Of a stretch of DNA of 45,910 nt, positions 42,728 to 45,910 are shown piece after piece. Origin of the DNA: an uncultured Sulfolobales archaeon (lineage in GTDB: Archaea > Thermoproteota > Thermoprotei_A > Sulfolobales > NBVN01). Each line of letters starts with the position of its first letter. The first letter of the stretch is position 1. The position numbers and the translations under genes were made by a program. The stretch lies in NCBI GenBank assembly GCA_938045815.1, contig CALIBI010000019.1, positions 1 to 45,910 of the forward strand. Direction: 5' to 3'. The notes under the pieces are model-generated. The model was not told the origin of the DNA and did no database searches. It saw nothing but the letters and a program-made list of their open reading frames with translations.

Positions 42728-43912
42728 TCATAAGTGCTTAGTTCTCTTGAAGTAGTTATACGCTAGTAATGCGTGTAGTGCTGTCCCTAACCACAACACG
42801 TCTTCGTCTACGTTGAATTTTGGGTGATGGTGTGGGTATATGATACCTTTGTCTTTATTCTTTACTCCGAGCGATATGAAAGCACCGGGTACTTCCTGGA
42901 GGTAGTACGAGAAGTCTTCAGCCCCCATAGTCATTAAGGCTTCGGAAGTATTAGTTATTTTGCTAGCTACTTCTAAAACGAAGTCAGCTAGTTCCGGAGT
43001 ATTAATTACTGGAGGGTAGGAAACCTCACTTAATTCTAGAATACCCTCACACTCCCACGCTAGTGAGTAGTGCTTAACTACGGTCTCTATCCTGGCTAAC
43101 ACCTTCTCCCTTACGTTCAAGTCAAACGTTCTTAAAGTTCCGGTGATTCTTACTTCATCAGGTATTACGTTGCTAGCTTTACTTCCCTCAAACTTCGGTG
43201 TGGTTATAACGACAGGCGTTAAAGCGCCTACGTTCCTAGTAACTATTTTCTGGAGCGCGTTGTAGATATCGGCTGCAGGTGCTGTAGGATCTTTAGTTAG
43301 TTCCGGGTGTGCTGCGTGGCCTCCCATACCCTTAATTCTTATTACGAAGGAGTCTGCTGAAGCACACATAGGCCCTCTCCTAGTAGCTACGGTGCCTGCC
43401 GGCAGGTCAGACCAGACGTGAATACCGAATATAGCACTAACGTCTTTAAGATGTCCTTCTTCCATTATCTTCTTTGCTCCCGCACCCCCCTCTTCAGCCG
43501 GCTGGAATATTAGCTTGACACTACCTCCTAAGTATTCTTTGATGCTTGAGAGCACTCTAGCAGCACCTAACAGCATAGCTACGTGTGCGTCATGACCGCA
43601 TGCATGCATCTTACCCTCAACCCTAGACTTATACGGTACGTCATTTTCTTCCTGTATCGGGAGAGCATCCATATCAGCTCTCAGAGCCACGACGTAATCT
43701 CCTCCACCCCTAACAAAACCTACTACACCTGTTTCAGCAGCCCTAACATACTCAATGCCAACGCTAGTTAACTCCCTCATAATAATCTCTGACGTTCTAA
43801 ATTCCTCAAACCTTAACTCAGGATACATGTGTATATCTCTCCTCAAGCTAACGACGTAATCACTTAAGGACTTAGCCAGCTCAATAATCTTAACTTCAAC
43901 AGGGTCTAGCAC
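42728..43912 (-). CDS. M20-family aminoacylase/carboxypeptidase
   Basis: A 394-residue M20D peptidase-like enzyme. [20 protein letters not shown] near residue 23, [13 protein letters not shown] near residue 75, [16 protein letters not shown] near residue 104, [18 protein letters not shown], and the late [13 protein letters not shown] place both metal sites and the catalytic glutamate. It removes N-acyl groups or C-terminal residues from small peptides; archaeal relatives include CpsA-type carboxypeptidases. It converges on the peptide transporter operon. The GTG start lies just after a TATA-like TTTATATTA, so the message is nearly leaderless. Confidence 0.9.
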   Translation of the reverse strand: MLDPVEVKIIELAKSLSDYVVSLRRDIHMYPELRFEEFRTSEIIMRELTSVGIEYVRAAETGVVGFVRGGGDYVVALRADMDALPIQEENDVPYKSRVEGKMHACGHDAHVAMLLGAARVLSSIKEYLGGSVKLIFQPAEEGGAGAKKIMEEGHLKDVSAIFGIHVWSDLPAGTVATRRGPMCASADSFVIRIKGMGGHAAHPELTKDPTAPAADIYNALQKIVTRNVGALTPVVITTPKFEGSKASNVIPDEVRITGTLRTFDLNVREKVLARIETVVKHYSLAWECEGILELSEVSYPPVINTPELADFVLEVASKITNTSEALMTMGAEDFSYYLQEVPGAFISLGVKNKDKGIIYPHHHPKFNVDEDVLWLGTALHALLAYNYFKRTKHL

Positions 43913-43971
43913 TAGCTAAACACCAAATACAAGAAAGATGAAATAATATAAATTGTGTTTGAAGCATACCC

Positions 43972-44604
43972 TTAAGTAAGTAGTCTCTTAAGATAAGGAT
44001 TACTCCTCCTCTCACGATCTAGAGTCGTGATATCGCCGTGTCCAGGTAAGACTAAATAATCACCAGGTAGTTTAACTAGCTTAATCAGCGAGTTTCTCAT
44101 ATCTCTTGATGAGGATCCGGGGAGATCCGTCCTCCCTACGGTACCCTTAAAGAGAGTATCACCTGTTAAAAGCAGGTCCCCTACCACGAGACATAAACTA
44201 CCTCTGGTATGACCTGGCGTGTGGAGAATCTTAATTTCTAATTCCTTAGTGAATTTTAAGGTGGTCTCACCACTTATTGCTTCAGTAAGTTCTGGTAACT
44301 CAAACACGTCACCGTAAAGATCCTCAGCTAAGAACCTACTCTTACTAAGTAGCTCAAAATCTAACTCATGCATCAACAATTTAGAGTTGTAGAGTCTGGA
44401 TACCCGGTTAGCGTAAAAGACGTGATCAAAGTGACCATGCGTAGCGATAACCAGACCCACCTTAACAATACCTAAACTCTCTATAACTCTTGCTATGATA
44501 TCTGGGTGAACTCCCGGATCTATTATGATTCCGAACTCATTATCGTGTACTACGTAGGTGTTGGTTCTTAAAGGACCGCCAACAATCTTGTGGTAGTTGA
44601 TCAT
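43972..44604 (-). CDS. Metallo-beta-lactamase fold hydrolase, glyoxalase II-like
   Basis: A 210-residue glyoxalase II-type protein. THGHFDHVFY near residue 55 is the HxHxDH metal motif, LHTPGHTRGSLCLV near residue 130 gives the next histidine, VGDLLLTGDTLFKGTVGRTDLPGS the bridging aspartate, and LPGHGD the last histidine. It hydrolyses thioesters such as hydroxyacyl-glutathione in other organisms; the archaeal thiol and substrate are unknown. A 7-bp inverted repeat lies directly before its ATG and may control it. Confidence 0.88.
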   Translation of the reverse strand: MINYHKIVGGPLRTNTYVVHDNEFGIIIDPGVHPDIIARVIESLGIVKVGLVIATHGHFDHVFYANRVSRLYNSKLLMHELDFELLSKSRFLAEDLYGDVFELPELTEAISGETTLKFTKELEIKILHTPGHTRGSLCLVVGDLLLTGDTLFKGTVGRTDLPGSSSRDMRNSLIKLVKLPGDYLVLPGHGDITTLDRERRSNPYLKRLLT

Positions 44605-44605
44605 G

Positions 44606-44629
44606 CGAGCATACCTAAAATAATGCTCG
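44606..44629. promoter_or_regulatory. Perfect inverted repeat directly before the glyoxalase II-like start
   Basis: CGAGCAT (44606-44612) and ATGCTCG (44623-44629) are exact reverse complements with a 10-base spacer that contains the putative ribosome site AGGT on the minus strand. The repeat ends two bases before the ATG. It could be an operator or an mRNA hairpin presenting the ribosome site in its loop. Confidence 0.45.
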
Positions 44630-44717
44630 TAGGGGATAATAACAAGTAGTTAAGTCTTCACAATAATATGTAACTTAAAAAGTATCTCGCACTTAAACCT
44701 AGTTGACTGATCTTAAT

Positions 44718-45908
44718 TTACTGAAACATTTTCTTTTGTTCTTCAATACTCTTCACTATCTCCTTAACTTCATCTCTGGATAAGAGACCGATCTCAGCGA
44801 GTCTCGTTAAAGAAACCTCTATCCTCTCTAACGAGATGTTGATGAGTAGGTTTTTGGCTTCGATTTCTGACTTCATATCTTCTCTTTCTATTAACTCTTT
44901 AGTCCAGGACAGGTAGTTACGTAAACCCTCAACTTCAACAGGGTTGAGTTTCGAGCTTAGCCACCCACCAGGTTCTAAGATGGTTGGAGTGATTATTATT
45001 GAGCGTGATGACCCGTTCGAGACGTATGACGTGTAGATTATTGGGATCATATATAATCCTTCACCACTAGAGGGGACCGAGAGGCTAATCTTTTCTATTT
45101 CTCTCTCTACTTTAATTAATCCTTCTCTATACTCCTGAAGATTACCTCTTATATTGTCAGACCTCCTGTCAGCTTCTCGAATAAGTGATTCAAGCTCGTG
45201 CTGTAGAGCTTCTTTCTCCTGAAGAAGTGCCTTAACCTTATTGTTCTCGGCCTCAACCATCGCCTCAAATTTCTTTTCAACCTTCTTAAGCTCATTCTCG
45301 TATTCTGTTTTCTCCTCGCTTAACTCATCCTCAAGACTTTCTAGAGTTTTCTTTAGTTCGCTTAATCTTTTCTTTAAGTCTGAAGTATCTCTCCCGTAAC
45401 TCTTCGCTTTCTCGATCTCCTCCTCAATCCGCCTAATATTTTCCTGTGTTTCCGCTATTCTATTCTTAATAGTGTCTATGTGGGGTTGATATCTCCCTCT
45501 AACTCCTGCTAACTCTTCCTCCTTCTTCTTCCTGAGCTCCTCGATATTTCTTAACACAACCTCTCTAGTCTCTCCTATCTTCCGATCTAACGCCGTGAAT
45601 TTATCTTCGTATTCTTTCTGAATACTCTTCTTCCAGTTACTCAGGAACTCACTAACCCTCCCTAGTACGTTACCCACGTAATTCACCAAGTCGTTAATCT
45701 TACTTAGTGTTTGCTTGATTTTTTCTGACACCCTAACATGATCTGCACCGACCCACGGAAGCTCTACGAGTGGGATGTTATAAGGCATGACGTGATTCGC
45801 GAATAGCTTGAAGTCGTTGACTAATGAGGTGTCTGAAACAACATTCTCTAACTCCACAGTCTCCTTAAGGACGTTCTTCTTACCGCCAGCAATCTCTTCT
45901 ATCAGCTT
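44718..45908 (-). CDS. Long coiled-coil protein of unknown function (partial, 5' end outside window)
   Basis: The ORF track starts at GTG 45857, but the frame stays open to the window edge (KLIEEIAGGKKNVLKET before that codon), so the gene probably begins outside. Of ~397 visible residues, about 90-260 form an almost continuous charged coiled coil (RRIEEEIEKAKSYGR, LSELKKTLESLEDELSEEK). It is flanked by an N-terminal globular part and a C-terminal domain that opens with a beta-rich segment (MIPIIYTSYVSNGSSRSIIIT) and ends in helices. No P-loop or membrane helix is visible. The family is not recognised; a structural or scaffold role is the only general suggestion. Confidence 0.75.
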   Translation of the reverse strand, partial: KLIEEIAGGKKNVLKETVELENVVSDTSLVNDFKLFANHVMPYNIPLVELPWVGADHVRVSEKIKQTLSKINDLVNYVGNVLGRVSEFLSNWKKSIQKEYEDKFTALDRKIGETREVVLRNIEELRKKKEEELAGVRGRYQPHIDTIKNRIAETQENIRRIEEEIEKAKSYGRDTSDLKKRLSELKKTLESLEDELSEEKTEYENELKKVEKKFEAMVEAENNKVKALLQEKEALQHELESLIREADRRSDNIRGNLQEYREGLIKVEREIEKISLSVPSSGEGLYMIPIIYTSYVSNGSSRSIIITPTILEPGGWLSSKLNPVEVEGLRNYLSWTKELIEREDMKSEIEAKNLLINISLERIEVSLTRLAEIGLLSRDEVKEIVKSIEEQKKMFQ

Positions 45909-45910
45909 AT

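Noticed and set aside
1-45910. CRISPR arrays, insertion sequences, tRNA/rRNA genes, prophage or integration sites
   Set aside because: No regularly spaced direct repeats, transposase or integrase motifs, terminal inverted repeats, or cloverleaf/rRNA sequences were seen when the gaps were read on both strands.

Overview
The window looks like chromosomal DNA of a peptide-fermenting, hyperthermophilic archaeon, most likely a crenarchaeote (Thermoproteota, Desulfurococcales-like). This placement is inferred from gene content: archaeal-type TyrRS and AsnRS, ADP-forming acyl-CoA synthetase with indolepyruvate:ferredoxin oxidoreductase, a NosD-like surface protein with a Thr-rich stalk, and an archaeal pyrimidine reductase (ArfC/RibD2 type). 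Many GTG and TTG starts, TATA boxes about 25 nt before starts or leaders, and A+T-rich intergenic DNA agree with it. I see no rRNA, tRNA, CRISPR array, insertion sequence or phage gene. Genes are tightly packed and no gene-free gap exceeds about 250 bases. Both ends cut through genes.

Layout. 1-3.3 kb: three co-directional genes of unknown function (one partial), including a polytopic membrane protein with a long helical tail. 3.3-7.9 kb (minus): acyl-CoA synthetase (ADP-forming) alpha, iorA, iorB and a HAD phosphatase, a path from aromatic 2-oxoacids to aryl acids with ATP gain. 8.0-12 kb: phosphoribosyltransferase, a metallo-beta-lactamase protein, two divergent ribbon-helix-helix proteins, a G+C-rich structured element, TyrRS and a hotdog thioesterase. 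11.9-16 kb (minus): a complete ECF vitamin-type transporter (S, fused A-A', T) next to a threonine-synthase-fold protein that has lost its PLP lysine and carries a winged-helix tail. 16-20 kb: NUDIX hydrolase, AsnRS, and a carboxyltransferase divergent from a biotin carrier protein. 20-23 kb: nucleotidyltransferase, then an amidohydrolase overlapping the riboflavin-pathway reductase. 23-26 kb: surface beta-helix protein and glycerate kinase. 26-34 kb: a second ECF system (A-A', T and a separately placed S gene) around a nucleoside phosphorylase, an alcohol dehydrogenase, an MTA/SAH-type deaminase and a hexulose-phosphate synthase. 34-44 kb: D-aminoacylase divergent from a complete oligopeptide ABC transporter, then a class C beta-lactamase-type serine hydrolase and an M20 peptidase. 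44-45.9 kb: a glyoxalase II-like protein and a partial coiled-coil protein.

How the genes fit together. The themes are peptide and amino-acid fermentation, import of small molecules through ECF and Dpp-type transporters, and nucleoside/vitamin metabolism. The three most interesting observations are: (1) the pseudo-threonine-synthase/winged-helix protein beside an orphan ECF transporter, a possible ligand-sensing regulator; (2) an amidohydrolase overlapping the archaeal riboflavin reductase gene by 44 bases, a candidate for the archaeal riboflavin deaminase step that to my knowledge has no assigned enzyme; (3) the D-aminoacylase/peptide transporter/S12 hydrolase/M20 cluster with paired palindromes in its divergent control region.
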